Below, piece by piece: positions 22,143 to 32,469 of a DNA stretch of 64,000 nucleotides. The position numbers and the translations under genes were made by a program. The notes under the pieces were generated by a model. It had not been told where the DNA came from, did not search any database, and saw only the letters and a list, made by a program, of their open reading frames with translations. Origin of the DNA: Gaertneriomyces semiglobifer. Its lineage: Eukaryota; Chytridiomycota; Chytridiomycetes; Spizellomycetales; Spizellomycetaceae. How positions within the stretch are numbered: position 1 is the first letter of the stretch; each line of letters opens with the position of its first letter. The stretch spans positions 186,001-250,000 of the forward strand of contig JAHLKF010000011.1 of the NCBI GenBank assembly GCA_025558075.1, read 5' to 3'.

Positions 22143-22383
22143 AATGCCACTAGCTGGCCCCTTGCTACGTTGATTGCCTGGTTAATGCGGCTGAATCGTC
22201 TACATACACTATTGATGAGAGCAGCCTCTACCAGTCGGTGGCCGTTTCTACAAGCACCGCGATTATCGCAGGTCTGTTCCGTACGCGACTATTAACTGCA
22301 AACGTCAGGTCAACTGCGAATGAATTGTCCACTTGAAGAAATCATAAAACACTGGTTTCATTATACAACAGCAGTAAACGACA
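22143..22383. promoter_or_regulatory. Divergent promoter interval between alpha-SNAP and the DinB-like gene
   Basis: The two genes start 241 bp apart and point away from each other. No specific motif was identified. Confidence 0.4.
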
Positions 22384-23201
22384 ATGTGTGATATGGCCTT
22401 TAACGACACGGAGGTTGCCGGAGATCTTTACCATGCGGTGTTGGATCTACTCCGTCAACTTACAGACTTTCTTCAAAGTCTCTCCATCGAGAGGACGGAT
22501 GTTTATACTAGCACAGCAAAGAGTGTTCCGAAATCGACCATAGGAAAACATGTCCGTCATGTTCTGGACCATTTCCGCATATTGCTGACGGAGGTCTCAA
22601 ACCAAGCGGGACCGGTTCAGAGGTTGGAAGTGATGCAGGGGAAGCGAAGCCCGTCGTCAACCTCAAATGGAAATGCAGTGACCGAGGTGGAAAACCAGGC
22701 GATTACTTTGAACTACGATTCAAGAAAACGAGACGTAAGACCACTGTTTCCGCGGTTACAATCTTCTCGCCCATCACGTAACCCCGTTTTAGCCAGACGT
22801 AGAAGAGGACGTTGCTGCGGCATTGCTTGCGATTGAGCGCATACGACAGTCACTCTTGCGTACAGCAGCTTCCAGGCTGCCTCTAGATACACCGATTGCC
22901 CTATATGCCACCATTGCCTCGAAAAATGGCGCTGATGTGCCCCTTGCATCAACTTTGGGGCGCGAAATATGGTTCGTCTGTCACCATGCCATCCATCATG
23001 CAGCGCTAATCAGAGCAATATGTGTTGAGGTGACATTCTTTGAAACATTTCGTTCGCATGCTCGTGCTCACAACTTCTTCCTTCCCTGCGTAGTTCGATA
23101 TACCAGTGTCTGATGAATTTGGTGTGGCACCTTCGACGGTAAAACATCACTTGGAGAAACTGTACAGTAATAGAAGAGATGGCAGTGACTCGTCGAGATA
23201 G
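22384..23201 (+). CDS. DinB/YfiT-like four-helix protein
   Basis: Exons 22384-22734, 22793-23029 and 23094-23201 give 231 residues, all in phase. The first conserved histidine lies in STIGKHVRHVLDHFRILL, and the other two in EIWFVCHHAIHHAALIRAI; together these match the three-histidine metal site of DinB-like proteins. The tail FDIPVSDEFGVAPSTVKHH is typical of the eukaryotic branch of this superfamily. Bacterial relatives include metal-dependent thiol (bacillithiol or mycothiol) transferases and damage-inducible proteins; the biochemical role of the fungal members is not known to me. The start is the first ATG, and a second at codon 4 is possible. Confidence 0.8.
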
Positions 23202-23322
23202 TCATAGGTGAACGTGACCGAATGAATAGCTCAACATTCCATAGGATCATCCGACTGTTGAAGTTTTGTTGTTCTAGCAGGAGGAATACGCAAACTCGGC
23301 GTTTCCATTGAGATCACGCCTC

Positions 23323-24272
23323 TCATTGTTTTTCTTCTCGTTGCTGCGAACGTCGCAACACTGCTGTCAGTTGTGTGGACGCATCAGTCACCGTGCTTCT
23401 GGCAGCTTACCTGAGTGGAAGAGGATACTGCGACAGTTGTCCATAATGCTGCTCTTCGTCAGTGTCTGATTCATACTGAAGATCGATCCCCTACAAGGCC
23501 ACTTCCGTCAAGATTCTCCGTTGGCGCAAGAACCCTCGTCACATACTAGCACTCACAGATTTATCACATCATGTGGGCCGCGAAGTTCCAACGCCTTTTC
23601 AGCGCCGCTGGTTATCAAAATATTCTTGCCTTTTGTTACCCTGACCAAAGCCGCTGCGTTGCTGATGAGATGTTTTCGTGCCGTAACGTCGCGGATGGCG
23701 GCACTGTAGCATATCTCAAAGTACACTCCTCTTTGTATCGCCGCATTAATGGTCGAGTGCTTTAGGAAGAAAGGTAATCGGGCAGACATTTCCAGAGAGA
23801 TGATGTCGATGTCGAGGTTGTTGCATGCTATTTGAAACAGGCGTTCTGTCGTCGGCTGCAGTGCTATTAAATCATACGAGCTTAAGGTTCCTCCGTTCAG
23901 AGTCTATGAGAATGGCTTTATATGAGTATTCCATAAAGGTAGGGTTCACAGACCCTCAAACTGTAGAGCTCGTACCGCTTGATAGTTGATATTCGTATCC
24001 TCCGCTATTACCGTCAATCTGGAAAACTGTCGGAACCCTTTACGACTACCCGACAATGGGTACGTTCCATCCGACTGCTCATCTGGTATGCCCAGCTCTT
24101 TGAGATTCAGCAATTTGATCGGGTTAGGCTTCGTGAGGCCGTCTTTCTGGGTAACGACATGACTATATGCGACACCTCGATACCCGAATTCGAACAACGT
24201 TTGAACAATCTTCTTCAGCTCTCGCTGATCATTGCCATGCAGACTATATGGGATATTGAGGTCCATATACAT
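23323..24272 (-). CDS. RPP1: RPP30/Rpp1, RNase P and RNase MRP protein subunit
   Basis: Protein subunit of RNase P (tRNA 5' maturation) and RNase MRP (pre-rRNA cleavage). It has a TIM-barrel-like fold. Exons from 24272 read MYMDLNIPYSLHGNDQRELK and GYRGVAYSHVV. Then come YDLIALQPTTERLFQIACNN, ARLPFFLKHSTINAAIQRGV, FEICYSAAIRDVTARKHLIS and ELRGPHDVINLGSIFSMNQ, the last across a splice. The final exon ends at TGA 23323. All match the human RPP30 order. The GTG at 24290 upstream is not a credible start, so ATG 24272 was used. Divergent from TSR3. Confidence 0.95.
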
Positions 24273-24400
24273 TTTGATAGTATAATCCACTAGATCTGAT
24301 CTGTCAATTCAAAAATGTAATGAGCGCCGCGGAGGAGCTGCAAAATAAAAAAACTGTGAATCGACACGAGCATCCAAGACTTCTTCACCAGCAAGGCAGG

Positions 24401-25573
24401 ATGGGCAAATCATATCGAAGCAATCACGGCAGGAGAGAGCGCAGCGACAAAGCAGCTCTAAGCAGGCTGGATTTCAGGTTGGTGCACTTTGCTCAGGGAC
24501 TCGCGCCAACTAGGTTGGGCACTCATAGTCGCACCTTTGTTAGCGAGGACACTTCCAATGCCCACGACCCATCAGAGGAGAGAGCGGATGCTCCACCCCG
24601 CGTTCCTTTCCCAGTGGCAATGTGGGATTTTGACCATTGCGATCCTAAGCGCTGTAGCGGCCGTAAGCTCGCGCGGATGAAGATGTTGCGAACTTTGAAA
24701 GTAGGCCAGAAGTTTCGCGGCATTGTTCTGACACCAAATGGAAAGCAATGCGTGTCGCCGGCCGACCGTAACATTGTGGAAGCGTCGGGCCTTTGTGTAG
24801 TGGATTGCTCTTGGGCGCGAATAGATGAAGTGCCTTTTGACAAAATCAAGTCGCCCCATGAGCGTTTATGTACGTTTGCTGGATGGGCTTGATGCTCTGT
24901 CTTTCAAATTCAGTTGAGCCTTGAAGTTGACGTTGACGTCTTCTATTCAGTGCCATACCTTGTTGCGGCAAATCCTGTGAATTACGGCCGCCCATTCAAG
25001 TTGAACTGTGTGGAGGCCTTAGCTGCGTGCCTCTTCATCGTGGGTTAGTGATCTCATCTGAAGTTTGTTGGCATACAGTGGTTTGGTGTCAGAATTTCTC
25101 ACTCTATATTCAATCTGATAGATCTTGATCAATACGCCCACCCCATGCTGGCAAAGTTTAAGTGGGGACATGCGTTTTGGGAGATCAACAGGTGAGAGAG
25201 TTCGCAGTGCCATCGTGGGTTATCCCTCTAACTCATTGTTTATGGCAGAAAACTGTTTGAAAAATACAAGGAGTGCACAGATTCCGCAGACATGATTCGG
25301 GTACAGAATGAACATTTAGCAGAAATCGACCAGCATAACGCACACGAAGACAGCGGCGATGAAGTCGGTTCTGGAGATGAAGAGTACGCGGATGTGCTCA
25401 GAGCGAACACCAATCGGGACTGGAGGGATAGGGACTTTCCAGAGTCCTCCGACGAAGAGTCATCCAATGACGCTGAACATGAGGAGGATGCATCACCAAT
25501 CGTAAGACCCGATTCAGAGGACCAAGAAGTAGCACCAATAAGTACCGGCATGCAAGCACTTTCGCCCACATAA
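24401..25573 (+). CDS. TSR3: TSR3, 18S rRNA aminocarboxypropyltransferase
   Basis: Transfers the aminocarboxypropyl group from S-adenosylmethionine to the hypermodified pseudouridine of 18S rRNA, a late cytoplasmic step in 40S assembly. The core is [39 protein letters not shown] and [11 protein letters not shown]. Splices at about 24871/24956, 25042/25120 and 25192/25250 then yield [32 protein letters not shown] and [15 protein letters not shown]. The C-terminal 80 residues are acidic and Ser-rich, as in other fungi. ATG 24401 ([12 protein letters not shown]) was chosen because the basic head matches relatives; ATG 24320 in the same frame is an alternative. A stretch near 24475-24600 is unlike relatives and could contain an unspliced intron. 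Confidence 0.93.
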
Positions 25574-25736
25574 GATGTCGTTCAAACGCCCGTCTATTGA
25601 ATCACTTTACATGTCAATCATACTCCCATGCAAAACTATTGACCGATGTCCAACGCGATGCCATGTTAAGTTGCGTGGGCATTATGGATAGCTGCTCCCC
25701 CCACTTCCGCAGAAAGGTTTCGGGGTAAATCTTAAA

Positions 25737-26375
25737 TCACAAAATCAAGCACTTGCTCTTGCCGCTCGTCTGTTTCCCTCCTGCCGCTTTCCCTGCCTGA
25801 CCCTGCTTCTCCTTCCGGTCTCTGATCAGCTTCAGCAGCTTCAAAAATGCCTCATCCACGTTCTGTCGCGTTTTGGCGCTTGTCTCGATATATTCGCAGC
25901 CCCACTCTCGTGCCTTTGCTTCTCCTTCCCTAGGTTGAACCTTTCTAAGATTTGATAAATCGGCCTTGTTTCCAACTAGTACAAAAGGAACAGTCTCTGA
26001 ATCAAGAACGCGGCATATTTGGTCTCTGAACTCCTCTGTATGTTGAAAAGATTCGTGTTCTGTGATGGAAAAGACGCACAAAAACCCCTCCCCAGAACGG
26101 TAGTAGTTATCTCTAATAGCAGCGTATTCTTCCTGCCCGGCGGTATCAAGAATATCGATGAAGCATTCGTTGGTAGGCGCTGAGTTCGGTGCCGAATTGG
26201 AGAATGGTAGGATGACCTTCTTCCGGTATGAATCTGCTTTCGTGGGATCATACTCTTCGATGAAGTCGCCATACATGTACTGTAGCGTGAGTGCCGACTT
26301 TCCCACTCCTCCAGATCCTACCATAATGATCTTGTGCAATGGTAGATCCTTCGGATTTGCTTGCTTTTTGCCCAT
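25737..26375 (-). CDS. Ral-type small GTPase
   Basis: Ras-superfamily GTPase of 212 residues in one exon. G1 is [11 protein letters not shown], switch I is [16 protein letters not shown]3 is [20 protein letters not shown]4 is VGNKADL and G5 is [18 protein letters not shown] and [12 protein letters not shown] are diagnostic of the Ral branch and not of Ras, Rap or Rsr1. The C-terminus is Lys-rich and ends CLIL, a CAAX box with terminal Leu that predicts geranylgeranylation. Between switch I and G3 there is an insertion of about 12 residues ([12 protein letters not shown]) absent from animal Ral. Known Ral effectors are the exocyst subunits Sec5/Exo84; whether that holds here is inference. ATG 26375 was chosen because it gives the usual short head [15 protein letters not shown]. 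Confidence 0.9.
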   Translation of the reverse strand: MGKKQANPKDLPLHKIIMVGSGGVGKSALTLQYMYGDFIEEYDPTKADSYRKKVILPFSNSAPNSAPTNECFIDILDTAGQEEYAAIRDNYYRSGEGFLCVFSITEHESFQHTEEFRDQICRVLDSETVPFVLVGNKADLSNLRKVQPREGEAKAREWGCEYIETSAKTRQNVDEAFLKLLKLIRDRKEKQGQAGKAAGGKQTSGKSKCLIL

Positions 26376-26931
26376 GATAATAGTGTGCTTCCAAACACCT
26401 TTGTCAATTCGTCCGTTCGTCAAAAAGAGCAAGCTCTAACTGCTCGCCAATAGAGGGTGTCCGGTGTAAGTTGGGGAAGTGGGCCCTTTCCTGCAAGTGT
26501 CCATATATAGCCCAGCCCCCAGCGCTCCTAACAAATCTTATTACTTTCTGAACTATGAACTTGCCAGAGCGCGTATCGGAGTCTTGGATCGCGTCGGCAG
26601 ATGTCAGTTGTGATGAAACTGATTATGATCACGGAAGGTGATGGGCTTTAGAGCGGCAGCCAACGCTATGATTCTATGTCCTCGTATGAAGCTGGTGCAT
26701 GGTAGGAAGACCGAGTTGACGAGAGCTTATGATGTGACTTCTGGCACGATTGCGCGGGCTGACTTCTCGGCTGGGAACACCACGATCGAGCCTGATGCTT
26801 GAATCATTGTGCTATGGTTCAATTGGATTTTACGAACGAAGTGATAGCTGGACCGGATGAATGCACATGAATTAAAATGTAATGCGAAGGTGTTCACAAG
26901 CCTCAGGTCTAAGTAACCACACAACTAACGA
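26376..26931. other. Intergenic
   Basis: About 550 bp upstream of the Ral gene and downstream of Mgm1. No convincing coding frame or RNA gene is seen. Confidence 0.5.
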
Positions 26932-29577
26932 TTAGCGATTCTTCTTCAGTTCTTTCAATTTCTCCATGACATTCTCCAAAACTTCCCGTCGGCGTTGCAC
27001 GGCAAGATGTCTCTTAACACTTTCATTTTCCTCCGCGAATCCCTGCAGTTCGACTCTTCTAAGCCCATAGTACAGTCGTTCGTCAACTTCTCTCGGCAAT
27101 TGGAAAAAGTATTCGTTCAGCAACTCCACCCAAATAAACATGACAGCGGTATATGTGAGCTTCTCAGCTACGACGCTAAGGAAGATCTCAGGGCAGCATG
27201 CCTTATTGGAGGAGGTCGAACACTGACGAGACTTGGTGGCGGACAATCGATGGGAGAGGCTGGCGATGTGAGACTGCAAAGCCAAGGCAGACCTTGCGCG
27301 CTGCAGTAGGCTGGGGGAAAAGGGATGCGACGCATCTGCAGTTTCAGCGAGTTGATCGCTTTTGGCGCCAAGCGGCGGCAGGGCACCAGCTGAGGGCGAC
27401 GGATGACCTCGCACTTCTTGCTCCTTATCCAACTTCTGCAAGTACTTCATAGCATTTCTCAGCTTGCGTCTGCCAAACCCTACTTTTAATGCCTGGAGTT
27501 CTTCATGTTTGCCAGCCAAGCCTCTCTCTAGCATTTCAACGGCGCGCTTTTGTCCTTCTATCCATTCGCTGTCGCTACATTCCACTTCAAACTTGTACGG
27601 CTTAATAGTGTTCTCGACCTGATCAACAGTGGCTAGGAATTTTCCACGTATGAGCTCGTTTGAAAAATCAATCACCTTCTTGCGACCCTCGGGATGGTGG
27701 ATCCACGGATCTTGAGAAGTCAGACGCTCCATTGCGCGCTGAAGACTATCAACAACAATTTGTACCGAGGACCGGCCGACGCCAGACTTGGTCAACGCCC
27801 CAGATGCAATATCAAGACGGTCTTGCCAGTACGAGTCCGTAGAGCAGAGACGTGGGAGGTTGGCGACACGAGGATCGTTCCAGTACATATCTTCGCATAT
27901 AGAAAGTAGCCTATCTTCAAGCATCTTCCGCACCTCCTCTCGCACTTGCGGTTTCCCGAAGTTCTTAGCAAACTCTTTGAACCGCTGTTTCAGAAGATCA
28001 ATAGAGTCTGCCGCATAAGACTCTGGGCTTATTCGACGATCATTGTAGTGCACCTTGAACTGGTACCGTGCCTCATCGAGTTCCTGCTGGACCGTATCAG
28101 CAATTTTGTCCAGGTTTCGAGACATGTGTGATTCCAATACACGCATCAATCGATTGCGCAAGGTGGCCGTTCCCACCATCACCTCCGGTCGCTTATAAGC
28201 GGGATGAGAATTGAAGAAGGCATCTTCCGAACGAATCAGCGCCTGTGAGGTTTGAGTGGGGCTAGATTTCTTACATACGACGCCTATATAACCCAACTGA
28301 AGGGGATAGTCCTTATTCATAAGGATATTGACGCCTTGATCCTCGTCTACCAGATCCATTTTCGTTACCACCCCGATCGTCCTCTTACCCTGAGGATCCA
28401 GCTTGCGGCTGGCGCGGAGGGCCTCGGAGTTCGCCAAATCAACATCTGCAGCACAAACAGCGAGAATGATGTTCGGTTCTTTGATATATGCTTCACATAA
28501 GTCGGTAATTTTCTCCTTTAGAATTTCTGGTTGATTACGGTTGTGGATTTGAATGTACCCAGGGAGATCGACGAGCGTGAGATCCGGCACATCCGGAGAG
28601 TAAATCCGCAGCTCAATTGGTTTGTTTGATATGCACTCGGTTTCAGACACAGCAAGATTCATATCAGTGAGAGTTCTCTGGACGTCCTTGAAGTCGTGCA
28701 TTTTCCCGAGCTCAAGTTGGGGAAACTCGGCGTACACGTCATGCTTCTCAGGCGTATGTATGAGAGTCAGTTCTATAGGACGCCGCGTGACCATATTCGA
28801 CCCTTTTGGCAAAAATTCTTTGCCGACAATAGCTTCCAAGACTGAACTCTTCCCAGAACTTTGTGATCCGATAACAACGATACTTGGCAGTGTCATGTTG
28901 TCCTTGCTGTCAACGGTTTTTAAAAGATTTCGAATTTCAATCAACTTCTTGGTGAGCACCATAAGATCTTGATCTGGTGGTGGCATGTTGTTTGCAACGT
29001 GTTTAAGAATCGGATTGTCAGGTATAACTGCCTGCTCACCGCCGAGAGCGGCAGTGGTAAGCTCTTCAAACTGATCCACTGCTTCTTGGAGTCCCGGTAG
29101 CTGTGGTAGCTCGGGCAGCTTTTCGGGTAACTTGAATTTTGAGAGAATGTTATCTAATTCGGCTTTGCCAACGTCAGAGATTTCGCCCAAAATGTTGGTG
29201 GGATCCATGCCGGCAATGAAGCCGCTCATGTTTGATGCAGCATCCTTGAGCCAATCTGGCACATAGCGGTCTTTAAACTCGTCTACACGATAGTTTAGGT
29301 ACGCGAGAGCGCCCCCACCAATACCGGCTCCAAACAATGAGGTCCTGGCAAATGAGCCACCAGCCCGCAGAACATATCCAACAAGCCCTCTACTTTGCTG
29401 TCCGTTTTGTTTGTGGGCCCTGCCGCGGAAGCGAAGATTCCGAAGAGATGGATTGCTTCCTGGAACCGATCGTGCGTACGTCCAAAGGGGTTGCCTGGGC
29501 TCCGTGCGCCAAACATGGCGATTTTGCCATCTCACACGGTGGGGATAGAGATGGCCACGGACTGTAAAGGCCTGCAT
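26932..29577 (-). CDS. MGM1: Mgm1/OPA1, mitochondrial inner-membrane dynamin
   Basis: GTPase that drives inner-membrane fusion and maintains cristae. One uninterrupted exon of 881 residues, notable in this intron-rich region. The N-terminal 70 residues are Arg-rich (presequence). A glycine-rich hydrophobic segment at about 72-95 (SLFGAGIGGGALAYLNY) is the likely membrane anchor. The GTPase domain starts near 230: G1 GSQSSGKSSVLEAI, then TRRPIELTLIHT, G3 DLPGYIQIHN, G4 TKMDLVDEDQG. A middle domain and stalk follow. The C-terminal assembly region contains EIFLSVVAEKLTYTAVMFIW, NEYFFQLPREVDERLYYGL and a final coiled coil. The stretch at about 715-770 is low complexity and poorly conserved. Confidence 0.96.
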   Translation of the reverse strand: MQAFTVRGHLYPHRVRWQNRHVWRTEPRQPLWTYARSVPGSNPSLRNLRFRGRAHKQNGQQSRGLVGYVLRAGGSFARTSLFGAGIGGGALAYLNYRVDEFKDRYVPDWLKDAASNMSGFIAGMDPTNILGEISDVGKAELDNILSKFKLPEKLPELPQLPGLQEAVDQFEELTTAALGGEQAVIPDNPILKHVANNMPPPDQDLMVLTKKLIEIRNLLKTVDSKDNMTLPSIVVIGSQSSGKSSVLEAIVGKEFLPKGSNMVTRRPIELTLIHTPEKHDVYAEFPQLELGKMHDFKDVQRTLTDMNLAVSETECISNKPIELRIYSPDVPDLTLVDLPGYIQIHNRNQPEILKEKITDLCEAYIKEPNIILAVCAADVDLANSEALRASRKLDPQGKRTIGVVTKMDLVDEDQGVNILMNKDYPLQLGYIGVVCKKSSPTQTSQALIRSEDAFFNSHPAYKRPEVMVGTATLRNRLMRVLESHMSRNLDKIADTVQQELDEARYQFKVHYNDRRISPESYAADSIDLLKQRFKEFAKNFGKPQVREEVRKMLEDRLLSICEDMYWNDPRVANLPRLCSTDSYWQDRLDIASGALTKSGVGRSSVQIVVDSLQRAMERLTSQDPWIHHPEGRKKVIDFSNELIRGKFLATVDQVENTIKPYKFEVECSDSEWIEGQKRAVEMLERGLAGKHEELQALKVGFGRRKLRNAMKYLQKLDKEQEVRGHPSPSAGALPPLGAKSDQLAETADASHPFSPSLLQRARSALALQSHIASLSHRLSATKSRQCSTSSNKACCPEIFLSVVAEKLTYTAVMFIWVELLNEYFFQLPREVDERLYYGLRRVELQGFAEENESVKRHLAVQRRREVLENVMEKLKELKKNR

Positions 29578-30026
29578 GTTTTACGACTCCACTCGTATGC
29601 TGTGAAAATGATCAGAGGCTTCCGTGGTGTCCAAGTCTCGGTCATGGCCAGGGCTGTCCCTGTCAGTCTACTAGCGCCACCTCCGTGAAATCACTCAACT
29701 TTCCGGTCACCAGCAACAAACACTGCAATTCGCCGTCAGAGAGAGAGCTAATGAATCGTTTTCGATGGGAAGAATGGCCTTGGCTGGCTGTCGTTTGCAG
29801 AACGTTTCGTCGCCGAGTTTCGTTGAAACGACGCATTTCCGATGACTCTCCAAGTGACTAACAGTGACTTGTTAGGTGACTTATTAAGTGAGCACCTCCG
29901 CGGAGTTGGTCATAAGTTTAATCGGTGATAACAAGAGTTGTTGTCAAAAGTCTTATAACGCGGGATGCCACCAGCAGCGTTCATGTTCTGGATACGAACA
30001 GGCAGGAGTACGGCATTCCTGTGACA
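29578..30026. promoter_or_regulatory. Divergent interval with a cluster of four TGACT half-sites
   Basis: Between Mgm1 (minus) and the CDGSH protein gene (plus). TGACT occurs at 29843, 29855, 29865 and 29877, spaced 12, 10 and 12 bases. One copy extends to TGACTAA; two are followed by TGTTA or TATTA. TGACT is the half-site of bZIP factors of the AP-1/Gcn4/Yap type. The regulatory meaning is inference. Confidence 0.45.
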
Positions 30027-30708
30027 ATGTGCTCTGATGAGGAGGATGTGACCACTGAATTGACTGCGTCCATTGACGTCCTCGACTTGGAAGACTTACA
30101 TGCATCTCCGTGTCTCAACGCTGGCTTGAAGCCTTGTGTGCCTACAGTACGTTTCGGCATGACCACGATCCCGTAGCATTGATTTCATATTAATCATCTG
30201 ATTTGCTTGGCTAGTATGGTCCAGCCAACTTGAAAGGCCTCCGCGGAGGACAAATCAAACTTTACTGTACGTGCGGATTGAGCAAGAAGCAGCCCTGGTG
30301 TGACAGTAGGTTGACATTTGCAGCAGGTGGCAATTCCTGTGCATATCTAATTGCTGTTGGTTCTTCCTATTCTAGACTCGCATAAGGGAACTCCATTCAA
30401 ACCATTGAAATGGAAGATCCCCCATGACCAAACCATGTGGGCCATTTGTCAATGCAAATATACCAGCATGCCACCTTTCTGTGATGGAACACGTATGTAC
30501 AGTCGTCCCTGCAAGAGGCCTCTTTCCTTTGCTCATTAATTCTCGCTTTTCTGTAGACTTCAATCTTCCATTGAAGTACTTGAAGCAGATGCAAAGCTGT
30601 GAGGCGAAGGATAAACATGGTCAAGGCGATAGAGAAAAGCTCTGTGTGCAATGTGGCTGGAAAGCTGACTTGCAGAAGGGGTTGCTGGACGCTTTAGAAG
30701 CAAAGTAG
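30027..30708 (+). CDS. Double CDGSH iron-sulfur protein (CISD3-like) with C-terminal extension
   Basis: Exons 30027-30146, 30215-30305, 30376-30492 and 30557-30708 give 159 residues. Two CDGSH motifs are complete, the second only after splicing: CTCGLSKKQPWCDNSH (about 58-73) and CQCKYTSMPPFCDGTH (about 96-111). Each has the three Cys and one His that bind a 2Fe-2S cluster. Tandem CDGSH proteins of the CISD3/MiNT type are mitochondrial. An N-terminal acidic segment of about 40 residues lacks a typical presequence. The C-terminal 48 residues continue past the second motif and contain LCVQCGWKADL with a CxxC pair, which I do not know from CISD3. Start: first in-frame ATG; a further 5' exon with targeting sequence may exist. 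Confidence 0.88.
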
Positions 30709-30803
30709 GCGCGATCAAGAGCATTGTAGTTCACCCATGCATCCGGACGGGCATATCTCCAAGCCGATAGTGCACCTTTTGATTGATACCGGTCATTATA
30801 ACT

Positions 30804-31061
30804 TCATAGCGCAATCAATAGGACATATTGCAAGCATTGATCATGGAAGATTTCGGGCGTGTACAAGTGCTCCCGCGACCCCGAGCTGGAGACGGGCACA
30901 CAGTCCATCAGCTTAAAGTGATTCAACTTCGATGTCATGAATGTAATCTGAACCTCTGCAAAGCCTTCTTTGAATAGCTTGCAGAGCGTCTTTAGATCCT
31001 CTACCTTAAATAATATACAGTAGTAAGCATTTGATGCAGATATTACGCCTATGTACTTCAT
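30804..31061 (-). CDS. Small ORF of 85 residues downstream of Hem25, unknown
   Basis: Opens with MKYIGVISASNAYYCILFKV and continues with a mixed helix/strand composition to a stop at 30804, in a different frame from the last exon of Hem25. Its open frame extends upstream through the Hem25 3' end, so part of its length is coincidental. It has no recognised domain. It could be a small gene, or simply the 3' flank of Hem25. Confidence 0.25.
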   Translation of the reverse strand: MKYIGVISASNAYYCILFKVEDLKTLCKLFKEGFAEVQITFMTSKLNHFKLMDCVPVSSSGSREHLYTPEIFHDQCLQYVLLIAL

Positions 31062-31107
31062 CCCAGCATTTTCCTCTCTCCGATCTCGAATGACGGATCG
31101 TTTCCTA

Positions 31108-32469
31108 TCAGAACCATCGCCGTGATATGATTTCTTCGTATATTGTCCACGTAATTGCCGAACTGAATGTTTTTCGGAGAAGCCGTGGCATGATTCCGGA
31201 GAAAAATCCTCGGAAGCCTTCTTCCTATTCATCCGTTTCAGTGAGATCACGCAGATCAGCCCAGGGTTTTGAAACCAATGAGAATGCGACTTTACCTTGG
31301 TTATTTTGGAGATGCTGTGCAATGTCGAAGGGTAATCAGTAGGTTTCAGCTGCATGCGTGTTTTGATGACATCAAAAGGGTTGGTAATAACAGTTGCCGC
31401 TACCCCGGAAACGAGGCCCGACCCCATGTGGATCATAGGAGTGAGTTGCGTAGATTGAGATCCTAGCAAACCTGCGTTGTTCGCGCTGCTAAGTGCGGGA
31501 TTCAATCACCTTTTTGCCATCAGCTGATTCTACGTACCTGCCGCGAGCTTCTTGCAGTTCTCGTAGAACAGCACGTAAACACCTGCATGCGGTGCGTCTC
31601 TGAGTGCCGTTGCACCAAATCCTCTAAAGAGACCTGCTACGCCTTCGTTCTTCAGGATGGATTGCGTGGCTTGCCATGTTGATGTGTAGTTGTAGAGGTT
31701 GCTCTATTTATGCAGGTCAATGAACCATTTGAATGGACATAGCGCAAAGAGAGATGTCAACTAACCTCATACCTTACTTTGATTACTGTAATGGGCATAA
31801 CTATTAACCCGACCGTCTTTGACAAAAGGTCCTGTCAGTATGTGGAGCGTTGAAACGAAACGACCATGTTAACCCACCACTCGAGCTGCTGCTCCGCCAA
31901 TAAGGTTGACGGTGCCGTCGCTCAACAATCTATCACCAGTTGCATTCCTTAAGCCACCCAAAAGCAGCTGTATCTCCTTTAATGTAGCAAAATACATCCC
32001 GGACCCTGGTACATTGCGCAAGATTGTCGGCCAGGTGCCGCGCCATAGGCCCCAAACGGAATCTCGGCGGATAACATCCCACGCGGTAGACCAAAGAGTG
32101 AAATTGCGGAGAAGGGCCGGGTTGGTTGGGTCCTTGAGAAGTGTAGCAGCCAAGCGCGGGTTCGACAGGAGGGATTGTTGTTGCTGAAGATTTTGTTGCA
32201 ACCGCTAAAGGAAATGAACAACAACGGGACATCAGTATCTCTTCAACTGACTGAGAATGGCCTGGTTCTATCGGATACTGACAGTCTTAACCTAAAATAT
32301 TTCCGACCGTCAGTTTAGTTCGAGGCTTGGGCCTTACTAGTGCAAAACATACCAGATCCAGCGGCTGCAGTAAGACGCAAGATGTCAAACCGGATATCGC
32401 TCCGCCGAACGCATGCACATGCCTCCTGTGCGTCGGCCTCTCTGCCATAGCTTCCTTCAGTGCCGTCAT
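31108..32469 (-). CDS. HEM25: Hem25/SLC25A38, mitochondrial glycine carrier
   Basis: Mitochondrial carrier that imports glycine for 5-aminolevulinate synthesis, the first step of haem formation. Exons read in order from ATG 32469: repeat 1 starts [20 protein letters not shown] with PLDL at an exon end; the next exon gives [20 protein letters not shown] and [13 protein letters not shown]. Repeat 2 has [20 protein letters not shown] and [17 protein letters not shown]. Repeat 3 has [20 protein letters not shown] and [10 protein letters not shown]. The last exon, after a splice at about 31290/31215, reads [20 protein letters not shown] and ends ISRRWF at 31108. Three Px[DE]xx[RK]-type motifs and the LRDAP signature fit this carrier subgroup. 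Divergent from SLX1, 167 bp apart. Confidence 0.92.
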
